A DNA stretch of 25,499 nucleotides, from NCBI GenBank assembly GCA_900769545.1, contig CAAGGZ010000095.1:1-25499 (forward strand), in the 5' to 3' direction. Every line of letters begins with the position of its first letter. Position 1 is the stretch's first letter. This stretch comes from Clostridia bacterium. Its GTDB lineage: Bacteria; Bacillota; Clostridia; Christensenellales; Borkfalkiaceae. Below the pieces are notes generated by a model, which saw only the letters and a program-made list of their open reading frames with translations, did no database searches and was not told the DNA's origin. Shown piece after piece: positions 1-7,975 of the stretch. The translations under genes and the position numbers were made by a program.

Positions 1-3000
1 ATATTTATCGAGCGCCGCCAATACACGTTTATCCCCAATTGACTCGAGCGACGGGAACTCCAACGCCCCCACGCCCTTGACAAGGGAAATTTTCTTGACG
101 TTGAATTTTGCCGCATAGCTTTTCAAAACCGCTATTACAAGCAGGTTTTCCACCGCTCTCGGCAATTCCCCGTACGTTTCCCTTAAAGAGGTATATACCC
201 GCTTATAATCGGCAACCGTGGAAATTTCGGCAATCTGTTTGTAGGTATCCAAACGCCCTGCCGAAGACTCGATGTACTTTTCGGAAATGTATGCGTTGGC
301 GTGAATGTCGAGCTCCGCCATCGTTGTTCTCTCCCCTGTGAGTTCCTCTTTAAGGAGCTTAGAATACAGTTCGTAACCCACTCTATCCATGTGCCCGTGC
401 TGTTCTGCGCCAAGAATATTTCCTGCGCCTCGGATTTCCAAATCTCGCATAGCGAGCTTATACCCAGAGCCAAGCTCGGTAAACTCCATAATCGCCTTTA
501 ACCTCGCCGAGGCGTTTTCCGTCATTACCTTTTCGGGTTTAAACGTAAAATAGGCGTGCGCCAATCTTGTGCCTCTGCCCACTCTGCCGCGAAGCTGATA
601 GAGCTGAGAAATCCCCAATCTATCACTGTCGATGACAAGCAAGGTATTGGCGTTAGGCAAGTCGATACCGTTTTCAATAATCGTTGTCGTAATCAAGACA
701 TTGGACTCGCCGCTGTAAAAGTTCATAACGGCGTTTTCCAAAGTCGTTTTATCCATTCTACCGTGCGCGACAGAGATGGTTGCTTCGGGCAAAATTTGCT
801 TTATTCTTGCCGCAAAGGTAAAAATGCTCTCCACTTTGTTATATAAAATAAACACCTGTCCGTTACGGGAAAGCTCCTTTATGCAAGCGTCTCGAATGAG
901 CGTCTCCGTCTCCTCTACCACGTAAGTTTGGACAGGCAAACGCTCGTGAGGGGGCGTTTGAATGGTAGAAATATCTCGAATCCCCGAAAGGGACATATGC
1001 AGCGTTCTGGGAATGGGCGTCGCCGTCATCGTGAGACAGTCAATATCCTTACGCAAGTTTTTAATTTTCTCTTTATGTTCTACGCCAAAACGTTGTTCCT
1101 CGTCCAAAACGAGAAGCCCTAAGTCTTTGAATTTCACATCCAACGAAAGCAAGCGGTGCGTACCGACCACGAGGTCGATTTTCCCTTCTTCCAATTCTCT
1201 TAAAATTCGAGCTTGTTCTTTGGGCGTATTGAAACGGTTGAGCGAAGCGACACGCACCCCGAACTGCGAAAATCTCGCGCAAGCGGTATTGAAATGCTGA
1301 CGGCAAAGTACGGTACTCGGACACATCAAAGCCGCCTGTTTCCCTGCGAGCGCACAAAGATAAATCGCGCGGAAAGCCACTTCGGTCTTCCCAAAACCAA
1401 CGTCGCCGCAAAGCAATCTATCCATCACCTTTTCCGAACACATATCCTCTTTGATTTCCTGTACGGAGCTGGCTTGATCGGGCGTTAAATCGTGCTCAAA
1501 CGAGTCTTCAAACTCACTCATAAACACTTCGTTTTCGGGAAATGCGTATCCTCTATTCTCCGCACGTTCTGCGTACAGCTTCTTCAAATCGAACGCAAGC
1601 GTTTTCAAGGAAGCGCGCACACGCGCTTTGACACGCTCGAACTCTGCGCCGCCGATTTTGCTCAAGTGCGGATTTTCTTCCCCGACGTATTTGGAGAGTA
1701 CGTTCATACTTTCTGCTGGCACGTACAGCATATCGCCGTCTTTATAGGCAAGGGCAATATATTCCTTCGTTCCGTCCGTGGTTTCAATACGTCTTATCCC
1801 GACGGCTTTGCCGATACCGTGCGTTTCGTGCACGACAAAATCCCCCACTTCGGGCGCGGAAAACATATCGCCGCGCTTACGGCGAATACGTTTCGTATCA
1901 GGGGCTTTCGTATACAAATCCCCTGTACCAATCAAGGCGAGCTTGCAATCGTGCAAAACCATACCTTTATCCAGATAATCGTCCAAAATGCAAACGCCCT
2001 TAAAAGAAGTCAGCTCGTCAGGTAATTTTACCGTGGAAATATATTCCTCGGAAAGCTGCTCCGCCATTTTTACCGAACGAGCGTTTTCTCCGCAATAGAG
2101 CATCACTCGATACCCACCCCTCATCCAGTTGCAAATATCGGTAAGGAGCGCAGAAAAACCGTTGAGATATTTGGTCGTCGGCGTGGCGTTAAAATTGTAA
2201 ATTTTTAAAGGCTGAAAGAAGAACGGATTGCCCGTAAACGTCTGCATTGCCACTCGTCTGACAGACTGTACTCTATCGAAAAAATACTCCTTATCCACAT
2301 ACTGACGGCGAGTAAAAGGAAAGGCTTCGCCGCCCGTTTCTAAACGGTGAAAACGTTCCTCGTGCTCTTTATAGAGCGCATTGAATTTATCCCAAAGCGT
2401 CTTTCCTTCATCGAAAATCAATACCGTTTCGGGGGGAAGCACGGAGAAAAAGTCCGTTGAATTTTCAAGCAACGGCAACAAGTATGCGTCGCCGCCAAAC
2501 TCGTTTGAAAGGAGCTCGTCGGAAATCTCTCTTGCTCGCGTGTAGGACTCTGAAGTCTTGAACGTTTTCAAGCCGTCTTGCAGAGCTTTTTCAATATTCG
2601 GGCGATCCTGTTCGGATAAAAACACGTCCGTTGCGGCAAGTATTTCGATGGTTTCGACGTTCGTTAAACGTTGCCCCGTCGCCAAATCGTAGGGCTTGAT
2701 TTTTTCGACCGTATCTCCGAAAAAGTCAATACGCACGGGATTGTCGCCGTTGATGGGATAAATATCGAGAATATCCCCTCGAAGGGCAAACACGCCCTTG
2801 GTTTCCACTTCAAAAGAGCGCACGTAACCCATCTGCGTGAGCGTTGCCGCCAACGCAGTAAAATCCATATCTTCCCCTTCAACAAAGCGTACAATGGGAA
2901 TCTTTTTAGGGAATAACTGCAACAGCGCGTCTATCTCCGCCGTTACGACTTCGGCTCCGTTTTGGAGCGCATAAATTCCGTTTAAACGTCTAAAAAGGGA

Positions 3001-3279
3001 GTCTTTTGACAAGGCTTTTCTGTATAAAAGCACCTCGTCTTTTGCGGCAAGCACCTCGGTACGTTTCCCCGAAAGCGAAGCGATATTTTCCGCCGCCTTG
3101 CGAGCAGAAACACCGTCAGCCGTCACGTAAACGACGGGGAACGGCGTCATACCCGCCAACAGATATTTCATAGTATCGGAAACGCCGAAAACCGCCGTGG
3201 GCGTACCACGGCGGATATCATCTTCGTATTGGGCGAAATCCTCGCCGATTTGTCGGAAAGTGAAAAAATCGCGTTTCAT
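1..3279 (-). CDS. mfd: Transcription-repair coupling factor Mfd, 3' end beyond window
   Basis: Mfd displaces RNA polymerase stalled at DNA lesions and recruits UvrAB for transcription-coupled nucleotide excision repair. Translation of the minus strand from the ATG at 3279 is open for 1093 codons to the window edge; the family is about 1150 residues, so only the last part of the C-terminal TRCF domain is missing. The N-terminus has the UvrB-like region (RGDILDIYP). An RNA polymerase interaction domain starts near residue 479 (GDFVVHETHGIG). The SF2 translocase motor follows: Walker A GDVGFGKT near 625, the DEEQ box near 726, TATPIPRT, and motif VI QLRGRVGR. The start has an AAGGA ribosome binding site that overlaps the pth stop codon, with 17 bp between the genes. 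It is probably the last or a late gene of a prs-pth-mfd transcript, a common firmicute order. Confidence 0.96.
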   Translation of the reverse strand, partial: MKRDFFTFRQIGEDFAQYEDDIRRGTPTAVFGVSDTMKYLLAGMTPFPVVYVTADGVSARKAAENIASLSGKRTEVLAAKDEVLLYRKALSKDSLFRRLNGIYALQNGAEVVTAEIDALLQLFPKKIPIVRFVEGEDMDFTALAATLTQMGYVRSFEVETKGVFALRGDILDIYPINGDNPVRIDFFGDTVEKIKPYDLATGQRLTNVETIEILAATDVFLSEQDRPNIEKALQDGLKTFKTSESYTRAREISDELLSNEFGGDAYLLPLLENSTDFFSVLPPETVLIFDEGKTLWDKFNALYKEHEERFHRLETGGEAFPFTRRQYVDKEYFFDRVQSVRRVAMQTFTGNPFFFQPLKIYNFNATPTTKYLNGFSALLTDICNWMRGGYRVMLYCGENARSVKMAEQLSEEYISTVKLPDELTSFKGVCILDDYLDKGMVLHDCKLALIGTGDLYTKAPDTKRIRRKRGDMFSAPEVGDFVVHETHGIGKAVGIRRIETTDGTKEYIALAYKDGDMLYVPAESMNVLSKYVGEENPHLSKIGGAEFERVKARVRASLKTLAFDLKKLYAERAENRGYAFPENEVFMSEFEDSFEHDLTPDQASSVQEIKEDMCSEKVMDRLLCGDVGFGKTEVAFRAIYLCALAGKQAALMCPSTVLCRQHFNTACARFSQFGVRVASLNRFNTPKEQARILRELEEGKIDLVVGTHRLLSLDVKFKDLGLLVLDEEQRFGVEHKEKIKNLRKDIDCLTMTATPIPRTLHMSLSGIRDISTIQTPPHERLPVQTYVVEETETLIRDACIKELSRNGQVFILYNKVESIFTFAARIKQILPEATISVAHGRMDKTTLENAVMNFYSGESNVLITTTIIENGIDLPNANTLLVIDSDRLGISQLYQLRGRVGRGTRLAHAYFTFKPEKVMTENASARLKAIMEFTELGSGYKLAMRDLEIRGAGNILGAEQHGHMDRVGYELYSKLLKEELTGERTTMAELDIHANAYISEKYIESSAGRLDTYKQIAEISTVADYKRVYTSLRETYGELPRAVENLLVIAVLKSYAAKFNVKKISLVKGVGALEFPSLESIGDKRVLAALDKY

Positions 3280-3296
3280 CGTTTTTCTTTGATTCC

Positions 3297-3857
3297 TTAA
3301 TTATATTTACACATTACGCGGTCAATAGACTCGCCATGGGCAAATGCCGCCGCCGCTTCGCCAGCCTTTTGACAAGCCTCCGCAAATAACGTATAATCGT
3401 CTTTTTTGACTTCTGCGAGTACGTAGTTGATAATGGGAATATTTACTTCCTCGTCGCGAATACCGATACGAATACGGGGAAATTCCTTTAATCCCGTTTC
3501 GCCAATGATACTGCGCATACCGTTATGCGTGCCTGCGCTACCGCTTGCGCGGATACGGACTTTCCCTTTGGGCAGGTCATAATCGTCGTAAATGACGAGT
3601 AAGTTTTCTTCGGGAATTTTATACTTCGCCATAAGCTGTTTTACCGCCCTGCCCGAGTTGTTCATATACGTCAAAGGACGGGCGAGAATGACTTTTTCAC
3701 CGCCCACGTAAGCCTCTGCAATCATAGCTTCACATTCCTTTTTCTTGAACTTCGTACCGAGCTGTTCGGCAGCGTCACCCACCGCAATATAGCCCATATT
3801 ATGAAAGGTTTTTTCGTATTGTTTATCGGGATTTCCCAGACCAACGATCAAATACAT
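3297..3857 (-). CDS. pth: Peptidyl-tRNA hydrolase
   Basis: Pth hydrolyses the ester bond in peptidyl-tRNAs released from stalled ribosomes and so recycles tRNA in the cytoplasm. The 186-residue product starts with the family signature LIVGLGNP, followed by the catalytic His19 in the TFHNMG segment, Asn66 in TYMNNSG, Asp91 in YDDYDLP and the HNG segment at 111-113. The length is normal. The frame stays open 16 codons further upstream to 3905, but the start at 3857 is preferred because it puts the N-terminus at the family position and has AAAGGA just upstream. It lies 72 bp downstream of prs, with a GC-rich hairpin in the gap, and 17 bp ahead of mfd, whose ribosome binding site overlaps its stop. 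One oddity is Phe in place of the usual Arg before the catalytic His (TFHN rather than TRHN); I do not expect it to abolish function. Confidence 0.96.
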   Translation of the reverse strand: MYLIVGLGNPDKQYEKTFHNMGYIAVGDAAEQLGTKFKKKECEAMIAEAYVGGEKVILARPLTYMNNSGRAVKQLMAKYKIPEENLLVIYDDYDLPKGKVRIRASGSAGTHNGMRSIIGETGLKEFPRIRIGIRDEEVNIPIINYVLAEVKKDDYTLFAEACQKAGEAAAAFAHGESIDRVMCKYN

Positions 3858-3880
3858 AATTCTATCCTTTTCGCATAAAT

Positions 3881-3912
3881 TGCCGCCGCAAAAAAGCGAC
3901 GGCATTTTTTTT
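3881..3912 (+). other. GC-rich hairpin between prs and pth, U-tail on the plus strand
   Basis: A 9-bp inverted repeat (TGCCGCCGC, six A, GCGACGGCA, with one wobble) is followed on the plus strand by about eight T. It therefore reads as an intrinsic terminator for plus-strand, antisense transcripts. In the sense (minus) direction the hairpin is followed by ATTTATG with no U-tract, so it should not stop prs mRNA from continuing into pth. It could instead be an RNA processing or stability element in the prs-pth leader. Its role is inferred. Confidence 0.5.
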
Positions 3913-3929
3913 CTTTCGTTTTATTCTTA

Positions 3930-4871
3930 TTAGTCGTAAAGCTTCGACATAGGCTTGTCGAGGTAAACGTTTTCAATAGCCGCCGCAAAAATACCTGCAA
4001 CGGACAATACTTCGAATTTATCGAGCATTTTTTCTTCGGGAAGATGTACGGTATCCAGCATAACGAGCTTCGTAATTGCGGAGTTCTTCAATCTCTCGAT
4101 TGCAGGGCCGCTAAGTACGGAGTGCGTACAGCCTGCGTAGATTTCCGTTGCGCCTGCGTCTTTAATCGCCTGCGCGCCTTGACAAATCGTACCTGCGGTA
4201 TCAATCATATCGTCGATCATCAAGCACTTTTTGCCTTTTACGTCGCCAATAATGCTCATAACTTCCATAACGTTTGCTTTAGGACGACGTTTATCGATGA
4301 TAGCAAGAGGCACGCCGAATTTTTCAGCTACCTTTCTCGAACGCTTAACACTCCCCAAATCGGGAGCAACAACTACGTCGATGCCTTGTTTTGCAAAATA
4401 ATTATAAAGCGTAGGGCCGCCGAGAAGATTATCCACAGGAATATCAAAGAAACCCTGAATCTGCTCTGCGTGCAAATCCATAGTCAAGACTCTGTCTGCG
4501 CCTGCCCCCGTCAAAAGGTTTGCAACGAGCTTTGCCGTGATGGGATCGCGCGAGCGAGCCTTTCTGTCTTGACGAGCATACCCAAAGTAAGGAATTACCG
4601 CCGTGATACGACCTGCGGAAGCACGCTTCGCTGCGTCAATCATAATGAGCAATTCCATAAGATTATCATTTACAGGCGAACAGGTAGACTGAATAATAAA
4701 CACGTCTCTACCGCGGACCGTTTCCGCAATATGAACGTTAATTTCGCCGTCGGAGAACGTGCAGACTTCTACCTCGCCAAGCTCGGTATTGAGTTTCTTG
4801 GCAATCGCTTCCGCAAGTTCGCGATTGGAGTTACCGGAAAACAACTTGATTTCATTACCGTGAGTTATCAT
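3930..4871 (-). CDS. prs: Ribose-phosphate pyrophosphokinase (PRPP synthetase)
   Basis: Prs makes 5-phosphoribosyl-1-pyrophosphate from ribose 5-phosphate and ATP, feeding purine, pyrimidine, NAD, histidine and tryptophan synthesis. The 313-residue length is typical of bacterial class I enzymes. Visible motifs are FSDGEINV near 39-46, the ATP-site region YFGYARQDRK near 95-104, DLHAEQIQGFF with His134, the flexible-loop DKRRPKAN near 193-200, and the PRPP-binding loop DDMIDTAGT at 220-228. The ATG at 4871 has a good ribosome binding site (AAGGATGG). Immediately upstream is a consensus SigA promoter at 4986-5015 with a leader of about 105 nt, so prs can be expressed apart from the tadA operon. 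pth and mfd follow on the same strand. Confidence 0.97.
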   Translation of the reverse strand: MITHGNEIKLFSGNSNRELAEAIAKKLNTELGEVEVCTFSDGEINVHIAETVRGRDVFIIQSTCSPVNDNLMELLIMIDAAKRASAGRITAVIPYFGYARQDRKARSRDPITAKLVANLLTGAGADRVLTMDLHAEQIQGFFDIPVDNLLGGPTLYNYFAKQGIDVVVAPDLGSVKRSRKVAEKFGVPLAIIDKRRPKANVMEVMSIIGDVKGKKCLMIDDMIDTAGTICQGAQAIKDAGATEIYAGCTHSVLSGPAIERLKNSAITKLVMLDTVHLPEEKMLDKFEVLSVAGIFAAAIENVYLDKPMSKLYD

Positions 4872-4985
4872 GTGTAACCATCCTTAATATTTTTATTTGT
4901 CCCTTGATGCTTTTCCGCAAAACGGGATAAATTTTTTCTATTGTAAGAACGCTATCCGTTCAATCCCCTATCTGATTATACCAAT

Positions 4986-5015
4986 ATTATAACCTTTTTC
5001 GGAAAATGAAGTCAA
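4986..5015 (-). promoter_or_regulatory. SigA promoter of prs
   Basis: On the minus strand a TTGACT -35 (5010-5015) is separated by 18 bp from a TATAAT -10 (4986-4991). A second TATAAT lies at 4975-4980 but has no matching -35. The position, about 105 nt before the prs start and just after tadA, suits a separate promoter for prs-pth-mfd. Confidence 0.8.
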
Positions 5016-5054
5016 GTAAATGAACTACTTTTTCCGATTTCTTTTTCCAAAAAA

Positions 5055-5561
5055 TCACTCTGCTAATTCTTCCGCTTTTTTTCTTTCTTTTTCTTCCTTT
5101 TGTTTCTTTCGCATACTCACGAAAAAGTCGGTGAGAACCGCCGAACATTCGCTTTCCAATACGCCGCCTTCCACCTCTGTTTTATGATTGAGCAAATTCG
5201 CCTCTGCAAGCGCCGCCGTTAAGGATCGTCCCTTTTGTTCGTATGCGCCGAAATAGATTTTATCTACTCGAGCGTTTAAACATGCTCCCATGCACATAGG
5301 ACAAGGTTCCAACGTGACGTAGAGCTCGCACCCCTCGGGAAGCCGCCAAGAACCGAATTTTTTACACGCTTTATCAATTGCCATCATTTCGGCGTGCGCG
5401 GAAGCGAGCTGTAACCTTGCGCGCCGATTATATCCCCTCGCCACGACTTTTTCTTCATACACGACCACCGCGCCGATGGGGACTTCCCCCTCGGATAAGC
5501 CCTTTTTGGCGCACTTTAACGCCGCGCGCATAAACTTTTCTTCTCTTGTCAGTCTTTTCAT
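5055..5561 (-). CDS. tadA: tRNA-specific adenosine-34 deaminase
   Basis: TadA converts A34 of tRNA-Arg(ACG) to inosine, which lets that tRNA read three codons. The 168-residue protein has the cytidine/deoxycytidylate deaminase zinc site: HAE at 56-58, with His56 as ligand and Glu58 as proton shuttle, and PCPMC with Cys87 and Cys90 as ligands. The surrounding signature (GEVPIGAVVV, YVTLEPCPMCMGA) is TadA-like rather than CMP-deaminase-like. The C-terminal 20 or so residues are a Lys/Glu-rich charged tail that looks lineage-specific. The ATG at 5561 overlaps the stop of the upstream M14 gene by 4 bp (ATGA), which implies translational coupling. No clear terminator follows before the prs promoter. 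Confidence 0.95.
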   Translation of the reverse strand: MKRLTREEKFMRAALKCAKKGLSEGEVPIGAVVVYEEKVVARGYNRRARLQLASAHAEMMAIDKACKKFGSWRLPEGCELYVTLEPCPMCMGACLNARVDKIYFGAYEQKGRSLTAALAEANLLNHKTEVEGGVLESECSAVLTDFFVSMRKKQKEEKERKKAEELAE

Positions 5562-6370
5562 TCTATCCTCGCTGATAATTCGTATAATGCGTATAAATTA
5601 TGTTCTAAAATATTTGTTAATTCTTTGTCTTTTAACGGGTGCAGAAACTCGTCCGAGCCCGTCTCTACCGTAAAGGACGGAATCCCCAACTTTTCAATGC
5701 ACCAATCCTTGTAACCGCCGACGCTACCCTTTGCATAAGCGAGCGAATATCCCGTCAAAGCGGAAAGTCTTTCCGCCAAAGCGCGGTCACGCTCCAACGC
5801 TTCGCCCGATTGATAAAAATACCAATAAATTTCCTCGCCTTTCGTGTGATAGCTCAGCGTATAATCGGGCTTTATTTGCAAGGTAAAGCGTTTTAATGCC
5901 CGTGATTCGGGCTCTGAAAACGGTTGTTTGCCCACGTAGTTTTCACCGCTCGGTTGAAAGACGTTTTTTGCGCCCTGTCCCCAATCCGCGTCGAAATTCA
6001 CGTTGAGGTCTACCCCTCGTCCGTTGGCTTTCCAAAGGGAAAAATCTTCGCTTTTGTTTGTTTTTAGGAGCTTATCACGATACCGCTTTTTTGCGGATTT
6101 TATCCCCGTTTCGCTAAGCAACGCTCCGTCGGGATTGACAAGCGGAACGAGCCAACAGCTCCCCTTTTTAACGCCGATTTTATATTGTTCAATAGCGAGC
6201 CTTGCCGTGATAAATTCCCTGCCGTGTATGGCGTATTGCGCGATACCCACGGGCGAGCCCTCGCCCATTTTCACCGCATAGATATTTCTGCCAAAAACGC
6301 TCCTGCCGATAATGCGTTTTTCGGTGTTTGCCGACTTGTAAAATTCCCGTATTGATTGATAGATGTCCAT
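5558..6370 (-). CDS. M14-family zinc carboxypeptidase-like protein
   Basis: The 270-residue product is related to M14 metallopeptidases such as gamma-D-glutamyl-diaminopimelate endopeptidases and MpaA-like enzymes that act on peptidoglycan peptides. Zinc ligands are visible as HGRE (His49, Glu52) and His175 in LSYHTKGE, and the catalytic Glu is probably Glu236 in FTVETGSDE. NPDG at 79-82 is also typical. The usual carboxylate-binding Asn-Arg pair (LNRNF) reads LNVNF here (123-125), so the Arg is replaced by Val. No signal peptide or membrane segment is visible, so the protein is probably cytoplasmic and may act on recycled wall peptides; the substrate is inference. The ribosome binding site is weak. 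It follows rlmH by 26 bp and overlaps tadA by 4 bp. Confidence 0.85.
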   Translation of the reverse strand: MDIYQSIREFYKSANTEKRIIGRSVFGRNIYAVKMGEGSPVGIAQYAIHGREFITARLAIEQYKIGVKKGSCWLVPLVNPDGALLSETGIKSAKKRYRDKLLKTNKSEDFSLWKANGRGVDLNVNFDADWGQGAKNVFQPSGENYVGKQPFSEPESRALKRFTLQIKPDYTLSYHTKGEEIYWYFYQSGEALERDRALAERLSALTGYSLAYAKGSVGGYKDWCIEKLGIPSFTVETGSDEFLHPLKDKELTNILEHNLYALYELSARIE

Positions 6371-6396
6371 GCAATCAATATACGCGAAAAGGTGGG

Positions 6397-6834
6397 TTAT
6401 TTATGATAGGTTGACCCTGCGTTTATCATAAAAGCGCGGTAAACTTGCTCTGCTAAAATCACACGCATAAGCTGATGCGGAAAGGTCATATCCGAAAAGG
6501 AAAGACGATAATCCGCCGCCGATTTCACTTTATCCGACAAACCGCAGGACGAGCCAATCACAAAGCTGATGTCCTTGCCCTCGTCCGTGAGCTTTTGTAT
6601 TTTTACTGCCAATTTCTCACTGGAGAGCTTTTCGCCCTCCACGGCGAGCGCCATGACATATCCCTTGCAGGCGCGTAAAATTTCGTCTGCTTCCGCCTCG
6701 GGGTTTGCGCCTTCGGGGAGCTCCTTAATTTCCACTTTTGCAAAACGGGAAAGGCGTTTGACGTATTCCGCCACCGCTTCCCGATAAAAACTTTCTTTGA
6801 TTTTTCCTACGACCACGAAATATATCTTTTGCAT
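6397..6834 (-). CDS. rlmH: 23S rRNA (pseudouridine1915-N3)-methyltransferase RlmH
   Basis: RlmH is a SPOUT-class methyltransferase that uses SAM to methylate pseudouridine 1915 in helix 69 of 23S rRNA in assembled ribosomes. The 145-residue length is close to the usual 155-160. The N-terminal MQKIYFVVVGKIKE, the SAM-site loop FVIGSSCGLSDKV, and the C-terminal knot HQLMRVILAEQVYRAF ending in STYHK are diagnostic. The ATG at 6834 is chosen over an in-frame TTG four codons upstream because a perfect GGAGG lies 5 nt before the ATG, and because the N-terminus then matches the family. It begins one base after the stop of the CPBP gene, so it is clearly in the same operon. Confidence 0.95.
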   Translation of the reverse strand: MQKIYFVVVGKIKESFYREAVAEYVKRLSRFAKVEIKELPEGANPEAEADEILRACKGYVMALAVEGEKLSSEKLAVKIQKLTDEGKDISFVIGSSCGLSDKVKSAADYRLSFSDMTFPHQLMRVILAEQVYRAFMINAGSTYHK

Positions 6835-6835
6835 A

Positions 6836-7759
6836 TCAGCCTCCAAAACCCGTCAAAATTACGGAAAACCAGCCCACCAAACAAATGACGATACCTGCCG
6901 CCGCAAACAGGAAAAAGCTCTTTTTTTCTTGCTTGTTTTGGGTGGTTTCCTCGTTGTTTTTTTCAACAAAAATCAAGTATGCGAGCACGCCAATCAGGCA
7001 GAGCGCAAAAACAATAAGAAGCCAATTCGGTAAAATACTTATTTGATATTTTGTAAGAATGACAATCAAGGCATTGTTGACAAAATGCGAAACAACGGTG
7101 GGAAAAACGCTCCCTGCGCGAATTGCCATTAAGGCAAACGCCGCGCCGCAACAAAACTGATATAAGGTCTGCGCAGGGTTTTGATGATAAATGGCGAACA
7201 AGCCGCCGCAAAGAAGCACCGCCCCTGCCGTACCGAAGCTCTTTAACCCTTGAAGCACCAAACCACGGAAGATAAGCTCCTCAAAAATCGCAGGCAATAC
7301 CGCCACGACAAGGAGCACGCCAATAATTCCAAAGCCGTCCATACTCGGTAATTGAATAGGCGTGTCCTGATACCCGAACTTACCTAAAAATTCTAAAAAA
7401 TAGGTATTCAGCGTGCCTAAGGAAAACAAACCAAATTGCAATGCAAGGGCAAGCAAATAATATTTTGCCTTGCAACGGTTTTCTTGAAAGGCTGTTTTTA
7501 TCGGCTTTTGGTTGTATTTAAGAGCCCAAAACGCCACCAATGCAAACGAGAGCGGCGTCAACGTATAATTGAGATACAAATACCAATCGGGCATTTCACC
7601 TGGTTTTGGAGTTAAACCACACACGGCGATAATAACCACCGCAAGCAGCGCAAGGAGCGTCGGCAACACGAGCGCAACAGAAAAAACCGCCCCTGCCGTT
7701 TTGGCAGGCGTAGGCTGTCCTAATAATTTTACCGAAAGGTTTTCTTTCTCGTTTTTCAT
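6836..7759 (-). CDS. CPBP-family intramembrane metalloprotease
   Basis: The 307-residue protein is a multi-pass membrane protein of the CPBP/Rce1 (type II CAAX protease) family; members cleave membrane-proximal peptides or are linked to bacteriocin self-immunity. The family motifs are present: Glu160-Glu161 with Arg165 in the FEELIFRG segment, His192 in YHQNPAQ, and His225 with Asn229 in SHFVNNA. Hydrophobic segments lie near 22-48, 60-80, 100-120, 142-160, 178-192, 200-220 and, after a break, near 245-265 and 285-303. The hydrophilic stretch before the last helix is rich in Lys, Asn, Glu and Gln. The ATG at 7759 has AAAGGAA upstream and its own SigA promoter. It is the first gene of the operon with rlmH, the M14 gene and tadA. 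The substrate cannot be told. Confidence 0.9.
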   Translation of the reverse strand: MKNEKENLSVKLLGQPTPAKTAGAVFSVALVLPTLLALLAVVIIAVCGLTPKPGEMPDWYLYLNYTLTPLSFALVAFWALKYNQKPIKTAFQENRCKAKYYLLALALQFGLFSLGTLNTYFLEFLGKFGYQDTPIQLPSMDGFGIIGVLLVVAVLPAIFEELIFRGLVLQGLKSFGTAGAVLLCGGLFAIYHQNPAQTLYQFCCGAAFALMAIRAGSVFPTVVSHFVNNALIVILTKYQISILPNWLLIVFALCLIGVLAYLIFVEKNNEETTQNKQEKKSFFLFAAAGIVICLVGWFSVILTGFGG

Positions 7760-7787
7760 GCCTATCGTTCCTTTTGTTGTTTTTCTT

Positions 7788-7817
7788 ATTGTACTACATT
7801 TGGAAGTTCTTTGTCAA
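7788..7817 (-). promoter_or_regulatory. SigA promoter of the CPBP-rlmH-M14-tadA operon
   Basis: Minus strand: a perfect TTGACA -35 (7812-7817), an 18-bp spacer and a TACAAT -10 (7788-7793), about 30 nt before the CPBP start codon. It lies directly downstream of the terminator at 7824-7857. Confidence 0.8.
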
Positions 7818-7823
7818 GCGGAT

Positions 7824-7857
7824 AAAAAATGCTCGGGCATAAACCCAAGCATTTTTT
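7824..7857 (-). terminator. Intrinsic terminator of the lipoprotein operon
   Basis: Minus strand: stem ATGCTTGGG / CCCGAGCAT (9 bp, one wobble) with a short TTTAT-type loop, flanked by six or more A on one side and T on the other. It can work in both directions but fits best as the end of the minus-strand lipoprotein operon, just before the CPBP promoter. Confidence 0.85.
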
Positions 7858-7862
7858 GTTTC

Positions 7863-7955
7863 TTAATTTTCTTGTAAGGAAGAACGATATAAAATTGTCG
7901 CAAATATTTTTTTCATAGTTTATCCCAAAAACGTTAAAAGAATCGAACAGAGTAC
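7863..7955 (-). pseudogene. Remnant of a duplicated lipoprotein gene start
   Basis: The first 67 bp in the minus direction (7955 to 7889) are identical to 9459-9393. They carry a copy of the last codons of the 101-residue membrane protein (ending SILLTFLG, stop), the ribosome binding site, and the first nine codons of the 190-residue lipoprotein (MKKIFATIL). After the repeat the frame turns into unrelated YRSSLQEN and stops at 7863, giving an ORF of only 17 codons. It is a broken 5' end left by duplication and deletion and is unlikely to be functional. Confidence 0.8.
7889..7955 (-). repeat. 67-bp perfect direct repeat, copy A
   Basis: Identical base for base to 9393-9459, in the same orientation, 1504 bp apart. 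The repeat covers a gene junction rather than a mobile-element end, and I see no target-site duplication or inverted ends. Recombination between the copies would remove the genes at 7976-9392. Confidence 0.95.
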
Positions 7956-7975
7956 CAATTTATATTCAACACAAA

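Noticed and set aside
1492..2025. A 177-codon plus-strand ORF inside mfd
   Set aside because: It is antisense to the clearly conserved Mfd RNA polymerase-interaction and neighbouring domains, with no ribosome binding site and no recognisable product.
4044..4877. A 277-codon plus-strand ORF opposite prs
   Set aside because: Shadow of the prs reading frame; its translation is Cys/His/Arg-rich, without any domain.
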